Of a DNA stretch of 7,505 bases, positions 1-6,885 are shown one piece after another. The notes under the pieces are model-generated. The model had not been told where the DNA came from. It made no database searches and saw only the letters and a program-made list of their open reading frames with translations. The DNA comes from Thiorhodovibrio sp. (GTDB lineage Bacteria; Pseudomonadota; Gammaproteobacteria; Chromatiales; Chromatiaceae), in the NCBI GenBank assembly GCA_007128075.1, contig SKYD01000053.1, forward strand, positions 1 through 7,505, given 5' to 3'. Position 1 is the first letter of the stretch. Each line of letters opens with the position of its first letter. A program made the position numbers and the translations under genes.

Positions 1-108
1 GATCTGCTCAAACCACGCTCGCACGCGATTGAGTAAGCTGGGCATCGACAGCGTCTTGCGGAGCTTCAGGCTCCCTAGCGGGGGTGGTGGTGGTCGTTTT
101 TTAGGCAT
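1..108 (-). CDS. N-terminal fragment of a minus-strand gene, possibly a transposase (cut by window edge)
   Basis: An open frame begins with ATG at 108 and runs without a stop to base 1, giving 36 codons. The product starts with a basic, proline-rich stretch (MPKKRPPPPP) and then a second in-frame Met at residue 22, followed by SLLNRVRAWFEQI. A short helix of this type (LL..VR..FEQI) is how I remember several DDE transposases of gammaproteobacteria beginning, which suggests the edge of an insertion sequence. This is recall, not a match I could test. A promoter-like pair lies 35-64 nt upstream, which supports a real gene. No good ribosome binding site is visible before either Met, so the start may be residue 1 or residue 22. 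The catalytic part would lie outside the window, so function and completeness cannot be judged. Confidence 0.45.
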   Translation of the reverse strand, partial: MPKKRPPPPPLGSLKLRKTLSMPSLLNRVRAWFEQI

Positions 109-142
109 TTTTTTGCACAGTGGGCTGTTCAGTAATGTTATG

Positions 143-172
143 ATTATACTATGTTTTTAGATTGAGTGGGAA
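143..172 (-). promoter_or_regulatory. Candidate sigma-70 promoter for the left-edge gene
   Basis: Read on the minus strand there is a perfect TATAAT box at 148-143. It is preceded, after an 18-nt spacer, by TTCCCA at 172-167, which matches 4 of 6 bases of the -35 consensus. Transcription would start near 136, leaving a leader of roughly 28 nt before the ATG at 108. The 11-mer AGTATAATCAT around this box also occurs on the plus strand at 7446-7456. Inferred from consensus only. Confidence 0.45.
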
Positions 173-225
173 TTGCTGGTAATGCGTCGCGCACTGTTGT
201 TTTCAGGTGACTCGCCAGTTGTCGG

Positions 226-250
226 GGATCGCTACGGCTAGCGAGAATCC
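226..250. other. Small inverted repeat just past the phospholipase A2 stop codon
   Basis: TCGCTA (229-234) and TAGCGA (239-244) form a 6-bp stem with the loop CGGC. GGA (226-228) can pair with TCC (248-250) across a 3-nt bulge. It starts 2 nt beyond the TAG stop of the phospholipase A2 gene, the place where an operon terminator would sit. No run of T follows on the minus strand, so it is not a classical intrinsic terminator. It may protect the 3' end of the mRNA or be incidental. Confidence 0.35.
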
Positions 251-251
251 G

Positions 252-641
252 CTACCAGCACGGTGTCGCCAGTGCTAAAAACAGCCCCAGTGCATCCCCT
301 GGCCATGGGGTTGGCATTCCGCTCCAAGGCGCAGCACCGGCTTTGACGCGGATGACATATTCTGCCCATTGCAATGCGCGTGGCAGATAGCCAAACTGCA
401 CTGCCAGTTGGTGTAACTCATGGACAAAGGCGACATCACACGCCTGTTCGGAGACTGGCGCGGCAACACACAGATCATGGCGCATACAGGCAGCATCAAA
501 GGCATCGACTGGCGGTGGAAAGCCCGCCGCTGGATGGCCTGGCCCGCACCAGTTGCCATAAATCGGCACACACTTGAACGCATGCCCCGTGATGGGAAGC
601 AATCCTGCGCACAGCGCAATGGTCAACAACAAGCGTTTCAC
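252..641 (-). CDS. Small secreted phospholipase A2-like protein
   Basis: The 129-residue product begins with a signal peptide (about residues 1-21, MKRLLLTIALCAGLLP, cleavage predicted after GHA), so export from the cytoplasm is likely. The mature part shows the secretory phospholipase A2 core: a calcium-loop pattern YGNWCGPG at 28-35 and the active-site helix DAACMRHDLC at 49-58, with His55 and Asp56 as the predicted catalytic and calcium-binding pair. Six cysteines remain after cleavage (24, 32, 52, 58, 68, 128), enough for three disulfides. The family hydrolyses the sn-2 ester of phospholipids with calcium, giving a lysophospholipid and a free fatty acid. The start is GTG at 641, supported by GGAGG 5 nt upstream; in the other direction the 17-nt gap to the patatin gene implies one operon. 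It is the last gene of the four. A regulatory or toxin role instead of a housekeeping one cannot be excluded. Confidence 0.82.
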   Translation of the reverse strand: MKRLLLTIALCAGLLPITGHAFKCVPIYGNWCGPGHPAAGFPPPVDAFDAACMRHDLCVAAPVSEQACDVAFVHELHQLAVQFGYLPRALQWAEYVIRVKAGAAPWSGMPTPWPGDALGLFLALATPCW

Positions 642-646
642 TTCAA

Positions 647-651
647 CCTCC
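647..651 (-). promoter_or_regulatory. Strong Shine-Dalgarno that fixes the GTG start of the phospholipase A2 gene
   Basis: GGAGG on the minus strand lies 5 nt before the GTG at 641-639, between that start and the TAA of the upstream patatin gene (661-659). The signal peptide begins directly at this GTG, so site and protein agree on the start. This is the best ribosome binding site of the operon, which suggests the last gene is translated efficiently on its own. Confidence 0.75.
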
Positions 652-658
652 AGTCCCG

Positions 659-2923
659 TTAAAAATTGGTTAGCTGGCTATGCCAGGGTCGCCCTAAAAA
701 CAGATAGAACGCGGTTTCTCCGGCATCCGCTCGCCCATAGCCGAGATACAGCGGGCCGATGAGGGTGTCGGCACCGATAAATAAACTGCCAGCGACACGC
801 AGATTATCCAACTGAATATCACTGCGTTGCATCCAGGTGTTGCCAGTCTCCAGCGAGGCACCGGCATAGGTTTTGACCAGCGGGGTGTCGAGATCGCGCA
901 TATAGATACCGCGTGCTAACCCCATGTTCACCCCCGATAGCTCGCGCTGATTAAAGCCGGAGAGATTGAGAAAACCACCAAGCCGTTGAAACGACTGCGG
1001 CGGGGTGTCGCCGCCAAAATGGCCGGCCAATGTCAGTCCACCGATGTAGGTATTGCGCCCGTGACTGCGCGCCCGCAACACACTCAAGCCTGCCAGATCA
1101 AAGTCATCTGAGGCACCCAGCGCCGTCCGCGAGGTGCGACTGAGCACATCGACCATCAACCCTTGGCGCGGAAAGTTGGGGCTGTCCATGGTATCAACCG
1201 CCAGTGCCAGATCGAGATAGCCGCTGTCAAAATCAAACCCACGCCGTGGCAGATTTTCGCCAGCACGGGATGGATCGCCAATGTTGAGCTCGCCGGTTCC
1301 GGCAAAACGCCCATAGCTGAGGCTCAAGCGTCCCCAATGCTCAAAATTGTAGCCAATCGCCAGCCGTCCACCGCTGCGCTCAAGTTGGTACTCGGCAACC
1401 CGCAGATTGTGTGTCGTGGGATCAAACAGCACCAGATTTTGGCTCAGATAACTCAACTCGGCTTCGGCAAACCACCGCTCGTCGATATCCAGCGGCTGAT
1501 AGAGCACCGTGGACAGTGCTGGTTCTTGGCCGAGCTGAAATTGGGTGCGCCACTCGGCATTGAGCCGATTGACTGGCAACATGGTGTAGCCCAGACCGAT
1601 GTTAAAATTGGAATCACCGCCGCCGGTTGAAGACAGCTCCAGCCCACCTTGCAGCCAGCTTGTGCCCCAGCTTTTGGGCTTGGCAGTGACCACTAGCTCA
1701 GTCTGACCATCGACCTCATCGACGCGATAGGTCACGGCCTCAAAGTTATCCAGTCCGTGAATCTGCTCAAGCTGGCGCTCTAACGCCTGGGGATTGAGCG
1801 GCTCGCCCACTGGCACCTCCAGCCGACTCGACAACAGCCGATCATCGAGCCGCGAGCGATTGTCGATCCGCACCCGATCAATCACCGGTTTGGTGGCTGC
1901 CAGCGGGCTGCGTCTGGCTTGCCAAGCGGCATACTGCGCCGCTGGCACCGCCAAGGCAGCAAGCCGAGTGCGCTGCTCAGGCTCGCGGGTATAGTCCTCG
2001 CCAATCTGGATCGCAGTGAGCATGTTGTTAAAATCACCAGGCATCACCGTGCGCCCCAGCGGCGGCACCAGCAGCAGATCGCGGGCCGTCAGGGTGGCGA
2101 TCTCTTCTTGGGTGTTGCGCCAGGTCACTAGGCCAGCAATCTGATCGAGCATCTGCAACAGATTGGCGATCTCGTCGCGCTCGCGGCGTGGGCCGCCAAT
2201 GTCCACGGCGATGATGATGTCCGCGCCCATCTCGCGCACCACGCTGATCGGCAGATTCATCGCCAGCCCACCATCGACCAACAGCCGATCATCGATCTCG
2301 ACGGGCGAAAACACCGCCGGCACCGCCATGCTGGCGCGAATCGCGGTGGCGAGATCGCCAGTTTTTAACACCACCGCCTCACCAGTGATGACATCGGTGG
2401 CAACGGCACGAAACGGAATCGGAAGCTGATCAAAATCATCAATCGACCGCGCTGGCAAGGTGTATTGACGCAGCGCCAGCGCCAGGCGTTGCCCCTGCAT
2501 CAGTGCGGGCACCAGATCCACCCTGCGCTCGGATTCAATCACCCCCGGGCGGGTTCCAATCAGCATCTGGCGATCATCGAGCTTGCGCTGCATCCGTCGC
2601 TCTGGGCGCACTGGATTGTCATCAAAGATCGCATTCCAGTCGATGTCCTTGATCGTCGCCTCAATCTCGTCTGGAGACAGCCCCATCGCATAAAGCCCAC
2701 CGATGATCGAGCCCATCGAGGTGCCAGCGACATAATCAATCGGGATGCCAAGCTCTTCGATCACCCGCAATACCCCAACATGCGCCGCGCCGCGTGCCCC
2801 ACCGCCAGATAACGCCAGACCAATGCTGGGACGCGCCAGCGCGGTGCTGGTCATCACCATCAAGACAACAACAATCAAAGCGCGCACCAGCACACGGCTC
2901 GCTTTCATAGAAGGATTACGCAT
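659..2923 (-). CDS. Patatin-like phospholipase with POTRA and outer-membrane β-barrel (PlpD-like, type Vd secretion family)
   Basis: The 754-residue protein has a signal peptide (about 1-30, ending TALA), a patatin hydrolase domain (about 33-330), a POTRA-like segment (about 345-415) and a C-terminal β-barrel (about 416-754) closing with alternating hydrophobic strands and a terminal Phe. All patatin motifs are intact: oxyanion loop GGGARG at 40-45, nucleophile motif GTSMG with Ser69, and DGG with Asp217, the expected Ser-Asp dyad. Such enzymes are phospholipase A1/A2-type lipid hydrolases. The architecture is that of Pseudomonas PlpD; whether the hydrolase faces outward or the periplasm cannot be told from sequence. 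The gene overlaps the methyltransferase gene by 8 nt (ATGCGTAA), implying translational coupling. Met1 (2923) is followed by Met6 (2908), which gives a more usual signal peptide; neither has a strong ribosome site, so Met6 is a possible start. Confidence 0.92.
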   Translation of the reverse strand: MRNPSMKASRVLVRALIVVVLMVMTSTALARPSIGLALSGGGARGAAHVGVLRVIEELGIPIDYVAGTSMGSIIGGLYAMGLSPDEIEATIKDIDWNAIFDDNPVRPERRMQRKLDDRQMLIGTRPGVIESERRVDLVPALMQGQRLALALRQYTLPARSIDDFDQLPIPFRAVATDVITGEAVVLKTGDLATAIRASMAVPAVFSPVEIDDRLLVDGGLAMNLPISVVREMGADIIIAVDIGGPRRERDEIANLLQMLDQIAGLVTWRNTQEEIATLTARDLLLVPPLGRTVMPGDFNNMLTAIQIGEDYTREPEQRTRLAALAVPAAQYAAWQARRSPLAATKPVIDRVRIDNRSRLDDRLLSSRLEVPVGEPLNPQALERQLEQIHGLDNFEAVTYRVDEVDGQTELVVTAKPKSWGTSWLQGGLELSSTGGGDSNFNIGLGYTMLPVNRLNAEWRTQFQLGQEPALSTVLYQPLDIDERWFAEAELSYLSQNLVLFDPTTHNLRVAEYQLERSGGRLAIGYNFEHWGRLSLSYGRFAGTGELNIGDPSRAGENLPRRGFDFDSGYLDLALAVDTMDSPNFPRQGLMVDVLSRTSRTALGASDDFDLAGLSVLRARSHGRNTYIGGLTLAGHFGGDTPPQSFQRLGGFLNLSGFNQRELSGVNMGLARGIYMRDLDTPLVKTYAGASLETGNTWMQRSDIQLDNLRVAGSLFIGADTLIGPLYLGYGRADAGETAFYLFLGRPWHSQLTNF

Positions 2924-4127
2924 GGAGGATAACCTGCATCACATTCACTCTTTGTTCACGAAAACCTGCTTCACAGTAGGCAAGATAATAACGCCACATG
3001 CGGATAAACCGCTCGTCATAGCCTAAGCCACGCACCGCCTCGCTATTCTCAACAAATCGACGCTGCCACAGTGCCAAGGTGTGCGCATAATCCAGCCCAT
3101 AACAATGCCGCGCCCCAACGGTGAGCCCGGCTGCTTGGGCGGCCTGATCAAAGCGTTCGACCGTGGGCAGCATCCCACCCGGGAAGATATAACGCTGGAT
3201 GAAATCAGGATTGGACTGATAATCGGCAAAATCGCGCTCATCAATCACGATCACCTGCAATGCGGCACGCCCACCAGGACGCAGCCGCTGTTTGAGCGTC
3301 TGCATATAGATCGGCCAATAGGTCTCGCCCACCGCCTCGAACATCTCAATCGACACGATATGGTCAAACTGATCGCGGATGTCACGATAATCTTGCAGCC
3401 GAAATTCCATGCGATCCGCATCGCGGCTGATGGCTTGCTGTTGCACCGCCCAAGCAAGCTGTTCACGCGAGAGTGTGACCCCAGTGACCCGATGCCCAGC
3501 CGCCGCAGCATAACGGGCAAAGCCACCCCAGCCACAGCCAATCTCTAATAGATGCGAACCAGGGGCGGGATCAAGCAATGCCAGCAGATGGTGATATTTG
3601 GTTTGTTGCGCCTGTTCGAGGCTCTCAGCCGGATCGGCAAAAATCGCTGCCGAATAGGTCATGCTGGGATCCAGCCACAGCGCGTAAAAATCGTTGCCGA
3701 GATCATAATGGGCGGCGATATTGCGCCGACTGCCGCGCTTGCTGTTGGGGCGCAGCCGATGTTTGAGCCACACGCCCAGTCGTTGATGCCAGGTGCCACT
3801 GTGTAGCTCACCCAACACCCGCTGATTGCTTGCCAAAAGCTGAATCAGGACGCTTAGATCGGGGCTGTCCCAGTCGCCTGCCAGATACGCCTCGCCAAGC
3901 CCGACATGACCACGGGTGGCAATGTGCCGCGCAAAATTCAGCGGGTGATGAATGGCAATCTCGGCACTCAGTCCAGGCTGTTCACCGTGTAATTCGTGCA
4001 CAGTCTGCCCAATGCGCAACCGCAGGTGACCGACATGGAGCTGCTCAAACAGTCGAGCAAATGGATGCCAAGTCAGCCGCTTGGGAAGCGACCAACTGGC
4101 AGCGAGGGTGGTCTTGTCGCTGATCAT
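2916..4127 (-). CDS. Cyclopropane-fatty-acyl-phospholipid synthase-like SAM methyltransferase
   Basis: The 403-residue cytoplasmic protein belongs to the Cfa/mycolic-acid methyltransferase family, which transfers a methyl or methylene group from S-adenosylmethionine to the double bond of a phospholipid acyl chain. Visible landmarks: YDLGNDFY at 141-148, the SAM-binding loop LEIGCGWGG at 194-202, EMFEAVGE at 261-268, and RYIFPGGMLP at 312-321. Length fits the family (about 380-430). Where E. coli Cfa has the Cys of YTCGYW, this protein reads YSAAIF (158-163), so that cysteine appears to be Ala; this is common in the subfamily that travels with DUF1365. The start at 4127 has AGAGG 6 nt upstream, and the gene follows the DUF1365 stop by 9 nt. 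Exact product is uncertain: a cyclopropane, a methyl branch or a furan-acid precursor are all possible. I give no gene symbol because it is not clearly the E. coli cfa orthologue. Confidence 0.92.
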   Translation of the reverse strand: MISDKTTLAASWSLPKRLTWHPFARLFEQLHVGHLRLRIGQTVHELHGEQPGLSAEIAIHHPLNFARHIATRGHVGLGEAYLAGDWDSPDLSVLIQLLASNQRVLGELHSGTWHQRLGVWLKHRLRPNSKRGSRRNIAAHYDLGNDFYALWLDPSMTYSAAIFADPAESLEQAQQTKYHHLLALLDPAPGSHLLEIGCGWGGFARYAAAAGHRVTGVTLSREQLAWAVQQQAISRDADRMEFRLQDYRDIRDQFDHIVSIEMFEAVGETYWPIYMQTLKQRLRPGGRAALQVIVIDERDFADYQSNPDFIQRYIFPGGMLPTVERFDQAAQAAGLTVGARHCYGLDYAHTLALWQRRFVENSEAVRGLGYDERFIRMWRYYLAYCEAGFREQRVNVMQVILHA

Positions 4128-4133
4128 TCAATA

Positions 4134-4138
4134 CCTCT
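4134..4138 (-). promoter_or_regulatory. Shine-Dalgarno of the Cfa-like gene, overlapping the DUF1365 stop codon
   Basis: AGAGG on the minus strand sits 6 nt before the ATG at 4127 and shares two bases with the TAG stop of the DUF1365 gene (4139-4137). The arrangement suggests that ribosomes finishing the first gene help load the second. Confidence 0.7.
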
Positions 4139-4874
4139 AATGTGCCGTGCTGTTGGGATCAGGATACATGGGGACACCGCGCAGCCAAATCTTGAGCGCC
4201 TGCCAATGAATGGCGGCAATGACCTTAAATGTCATCAACGGCATCCGCGCAAAAGCGCGCCACAGTGCCTGATTGGTCAGCGGCTCACCAACGCCGGTTT
4301 GGGTGGCGACCAGTTTCAGCCGCCCGTCATCGTCGCATTGGCGAATCAACACCGCCAACTCATCGCCAGGCTCGGACAAGCGAAACCGATAGCCGCCCTG
4401 CATATCCATCAGCGGCGAGACATGAAAGCGTTTCGTCGCATAAGCACGCACGGGCCAGCTCAGTGGCTCGCCGTTCGCGGCTAAGACATAACTGTGCGCA
4501 CCGCCAAAGGTGTTGCTGACCTCGGCGATGATCGCCCGCAGACTGCCATCGCGATGTTCGCAATACCAAACACTGAGTGGATTAAAGCTGTAGTTAAACA
4601 CCCGTGGAAAACACAGCAGACGGATACGCCCACCATCAAGTGTGATCCCCTGTTCAGCCAACTTCTGCTCCGCCCAAGGGCGCAATGGTGAGCCGTCGCG
4701 GGGGCCGTGATTTTTAGGGTCAAAGCGCAATGGATGCCAGCGCGAGGCTGGCCACTGATCGAGCGCGTCGATGTCAAGCAGCACGCTAAACACCTTATAG
4801 ATAAAGCGATACTCGATTGGAATCAACCGCTTGTGCATGACGCGGGTAAAATAAATTTGATGGGGGTAGCTCAT
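4137..4874 (-). CDS. DUF1365 family protein, partner of the Cfa-like methyltransferase
   Basis: The 245-residue protein has the signatures of DUF1365: a Y..RV.HKR..P.EYRF.Y start (8-25), FPRVFNYSFNPLSVWYC at 89-105, EVSNTFGGAHSYVL at 118-131, KRFHVSPLMDMQGGYRF at 148-164 and a C-terminal HWQALKIWLRG at 223-233. No signal peptide or clear membrane segment is seen. Its biochemical role is not known to me; in many proteobacteria it lies directly beside a Cfa-like methyltransferase and often a flavin amine-oxidase-like protein, so a role in acyl-chain modification is inferred from context. That flavoprotein is absent here. The start at 4874 is chosen because the family motif begins within ten residues of it. 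It is odd that no Shine-Dalgarno precedes it and that a terminator hairpin ends 11 nt upstream. Confidence 0.88.
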   Translation of the reverse strand: MSYPHQIYFTRVMHKRLIPIEYRFIYKVFSVLLDIDALDQWPASRWHPLRFDPKNHGPRDGSPLRPWAEQKLAEQGITLDGGRIRLLCFPRVFNYSFNPLSVWYCEHRDGSLRAIIAEVSNTFGGAHSYVLAANGEPLSWPVRAYATKRFHVSPLMDMQGGYRFRLSEPGDELAVLIRQCDDDGRLKLVATQTGVGEPLTNQALWRAFARMPLMTFKVIAAIHWQALKIWLRGVPMYPDPNSTAH

Positions 4875-4885
4875 GGTTGTTGTGT

Positions 4886-4907
4886 AAAAAGCGACTGGAA
4901 AGTCGCT
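4886..4907 (-). terminator. Intrinsic terminator after the chemoreceptor gene, inside the leader of the lipid operon
   Basis: On the minus strand AGCGACT, loop TTCC, AGTCGCT form a perfect 7-bp stem (4907-4890), followed at once by TTTTTA. This is the classical intrinsic terminator shape. It lies 55 nt past the chemoreceptor stop (4963) and its T-run ends 11 nt before the DUF1365 ATG (4874). It therefore either ends the chemoreceptor mRNA with partial read-through or acts as an attenuator for the lipid operon. Confidence 0.8.
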
Positions 4908-4962
4908 AATTTAACCATAAATTGACCCTCAAGCGGTGGGGATTTATGCCCAAAGACTCGGG

Positions 4963-6837
4963 TTATGTCCTAAAATTCGAAACCAGCTCTTGCACTTGGT
5001 TGGCAATGCTCAACACTCTGCTGCTGGATGATGAGGTACGCTGTGCGCCTTCAAGAGTTTTGCCCGAAATATCATTGATGGCATTAATGTTGCGGTTGAT
5101 CTCTTCGGCAACGGCATGTTGTTGTTCAGCAGCGCTTGCAATCTGTGCAGTCATGTCTCTAATTCGTGTGACTGCCTCGACAATGGCATTGAGCCCATTG
5201 CCAGCCCGTGAGGCCTCTAGGGCGGTTTTTTCTGCCATCTCGCGGCCATTTCCCATCGCCGACACAGCATCTCGTGTCCCCGCTTGTAACCGCTCGATCA
5301 TCGCCTGAATATCTGCAGTGGATTGCTGGGTACGCGATGCCAGAGTTCGCACCTCATCGGCGACCACCGCAAATCCACGCCCCTGCTCACCAGCGCGGGC
5401 GGCCTCAATGGCTGCATTGAGGGCGAGCAGATTGGTTTGCTCGGCAATGCCGCGAATCACATCCAGCACCGTACCAATTTCGATACTTTGACGATCCAGT
5501 GCTTGGATTGCCTCAGCGACACGGCTGACTTCGTTCGATAATCCACCAATGGCAGTGACAACCGATTGCACCAGTTGCTCACCGCTGCGTGCTTCTTTAT
5601 CAGCATCCTGACTTGCGTGTGCAGCATCGCTGGCACTGCGAGAAACCTCTTCGACGGTACTGGTCATCTGATGCATCGCAGTGACCACCTGTTCGGTTTG
5701 CGACTGCTGATTCTCAAGGTCAGTATTGGTGGCATTGCTCACCTGTGACAAATCATCCGAGGAGTGACTGAGTTCCTGTGCCATGCGCATCATATTGTAC
5801 ACAGTGTCCTTGAGTTGCACCACCATGTTATCCAACGCCCTGGCTAAATCTCCGATTTCATCATCGCGCTTGAGATAAGCGGCATCAATGCGCTCAGTCA
5901 GATCGCCCTTGGCAACGGTTTTTGCAAAATTAACGCCGTAGATCAGCGGCTTGGAGATCATATTTGACAAAACCAAGCCAATCACAACACCGAGAATGAT
6001 GGTAATCACGATGCCGCTGGCAATCATGCCATTGCTTAAATTTTGGGTGGCAATCATGCTGGCGGCGGCATCATTGGCGGCCTCAAAAGCAAGATCGATC
6101 ACATCCTCGCCGAGCCGCTGCATGGTCGGCAAGATGTCTTGATTGAGCCGATCATCATTGGCAATCCAATTGGCGGCGGCATTAAAATAAGCCTCAGTGG
6201 CACGCCGGGCGGCATTGACGCGCTGATCGCGCCCTTGTGGATCAAGCTGGTCATAATGTCCAGTCAGCTCGGTGCGCATCTCCAGCATGCGCTGATAAAA
6301 TTGGCGATTGCGATGCAACCGCTCATCTCGTTCCGCATTCATAATCGACAACGCAGTGATGTACACCCGCAACGCCGCCTCTTGCCGGGTGTCTTGATAG
6401 TATTGCTCGGCAAGCTCCACCACCGTTTGCCCATTTTCTGCCATGCGCGTCACCGCCTCGGCATTGGCGCGCAGCGCCGCCACCCCCGCCTCATAACCTT
6501 TGCGATATTCTAAGGTTGCACGCCGTGCCTCACGCGAACGCGCCAGCAAATCTGCATCTTGCGATTGTTGATCAATGGTATCGAGTGCCTTAATAATGGT
6601 GTCAATATGTTGCATGGCCTGCCGAAAACTTTCATCGCGCTCATGCAGCAAATAATTCTTTTCTTCTTGGATGGTTAGGTAGGCATAACGCTCAACCTGA
6701 GTCGCCTCAAGCAAGCCATCAAATTTGGCACGAATATCATTTAAATTTAAAATGGCAGTCAGGCCTAACAGAAGCAGCATCGCCAATACGACCAAAAATC
6801 CTGCTAGAATTTTTAGGCGGATATTCATTTTTAACAT
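4963..6837 (-). CDS. Methyl-accepting chemotaxis protein with a large helical periplasmic sensor
   Basis: The 624-residue transmembrane receptor passes ligand signals to the CheA/CheW kinase. Order: short cytoplasmic start, first membrane helix about 10-31, periplasmic sensor about 32-270, second membrane helix about 271-294, HAMP about 295-347 (GDLTERI..., DDEIGDLARALDNMV), and the signalling coiled coil to 624. The conserved hairpin tip is clear: AEQTNLLALNAAIEAARAGE (465-484), then GRGFAVVADEVRTLA (486-500). The sensor is about 240 residues, predicted almost wholly helical and rich in charged heptads, which fits a helical bimodular type better than a single four-helix bundle; the ligand is unknown. 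The protein ends in NFRT with no tail pentapeptide for CheR/CheB. No cytochrome or PAS motif is seen. Met4 (6828) is an alternative start; neither Met has a clear ribosome site. The gene stands alone, not beside other che genes in this window. Confidence 0.95.
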   Translation of the reverse strand: MLKMNIRLKILAGFLVVLAMLLLLGLTAILNLNDIRAKFDGLLEATQVERYAYLTIQEEKNYLLHERDESFRQAMQHIDTIIKALDTIDQQSQDADLLARSREARRATLEYRKGYEAGVAALRANAEAVTRMAENGQTVVELAEQYYQDTRQEAALRVYITALSIMNAERDERLHRNRQFYQRMLEMRTELTGHYDQLDPQGRDQRVNAARRATEAYFNAAANWIANDDRLNQDILPTMQRLGEDVIDLAFEAANDAAASMIATQNLSNGMIASGIVITIILGVVIGLVLSNMISKPLIYGVNFAKTVAKGDLTERIDAAYLKRDDEIGDLARALDNMVVQLKDTVYNMMRMAQELSHSSDDLSQVSNATNTDLENQQSQTEQVVTAMHQMTSTVEEVSRSASDAAHASQDADKEARSGEQLVQSVVTAIGGLSNEVSRVAEAIQALDRQSIEIGTVLDVIRGIAEQTNLLALNAAIEAARAGEQGRGFAVVADEVRTLASRTQQSTADIQAMIERLQAGTRDAVSAMGNGREMAEKTALEASRAGNGLNAIVEAVTRIRDMTAQIASAAEQQHAVAEEINRNINAINDISGKTLEGAQRTSSSSSRVLSIANQVQELVSNFRT

Positions 6838-6856
6838 ATTGTTGCCGATTTTTTGG

Positions 6857-6885
6857 TTTATAAGGTTGAGTGATAGCCATGATCA
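6857..6885 (-). promoter_or_regulatory. Weak candidate promoter for the chemoreceptor gene
   Basis: On the minus strand TATAAA (6862-6857) follows TGATCA (6885-6880, 3 of 6 bases of -35) with a 17-nt spacer. The leader would be only about 13 nt. No convincing flagellar sigma-28 promoter was found in the gap, though many chemoreceptors use one. The -35 part lies in the arm and internal loop of the palindrome at 6873-6930, so the structure might influence it. Low certainty. Confidence 0.25.

Noticed and set aside
206..273. Near-direct repeat GGTG(AC)TCGCCAGT at 206-219 and 262-273, considered as an insertion-sequence end or target duplication
   Set aside because: One copy lies inside the phospholipase A2 coding region, the copies differ by a 2-nt gap, and no matching inverted repeat is visible.
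275..619. Second minus-strand frame inside the phospholipase A2 gene
   Set aside because: It is an out-of-frame shadow without signal peptide or motifs; the other frame holds the complete catalytic pattern and a matching ribosome site.
1163..1630. 155-codon plus-strand frame opposite the β-barrel region
   Set aside because: Antisense shadow of a well-supported gene; no recognisable domain and no start signals.
3081..3548. 155-codon plus-strand frame opposite the methyltransferase gene
   Set aside because: Antisense to the conserved C-terminal half of the Cfa-like protein and lacking any domain of its own.
6043..6513. 156-codon plus-strand frame opposite the chemoreceptor sensor
   Set aside because: Its hydrophobic appearance comes from the reverse complement of helical coding sequence; no independent support.
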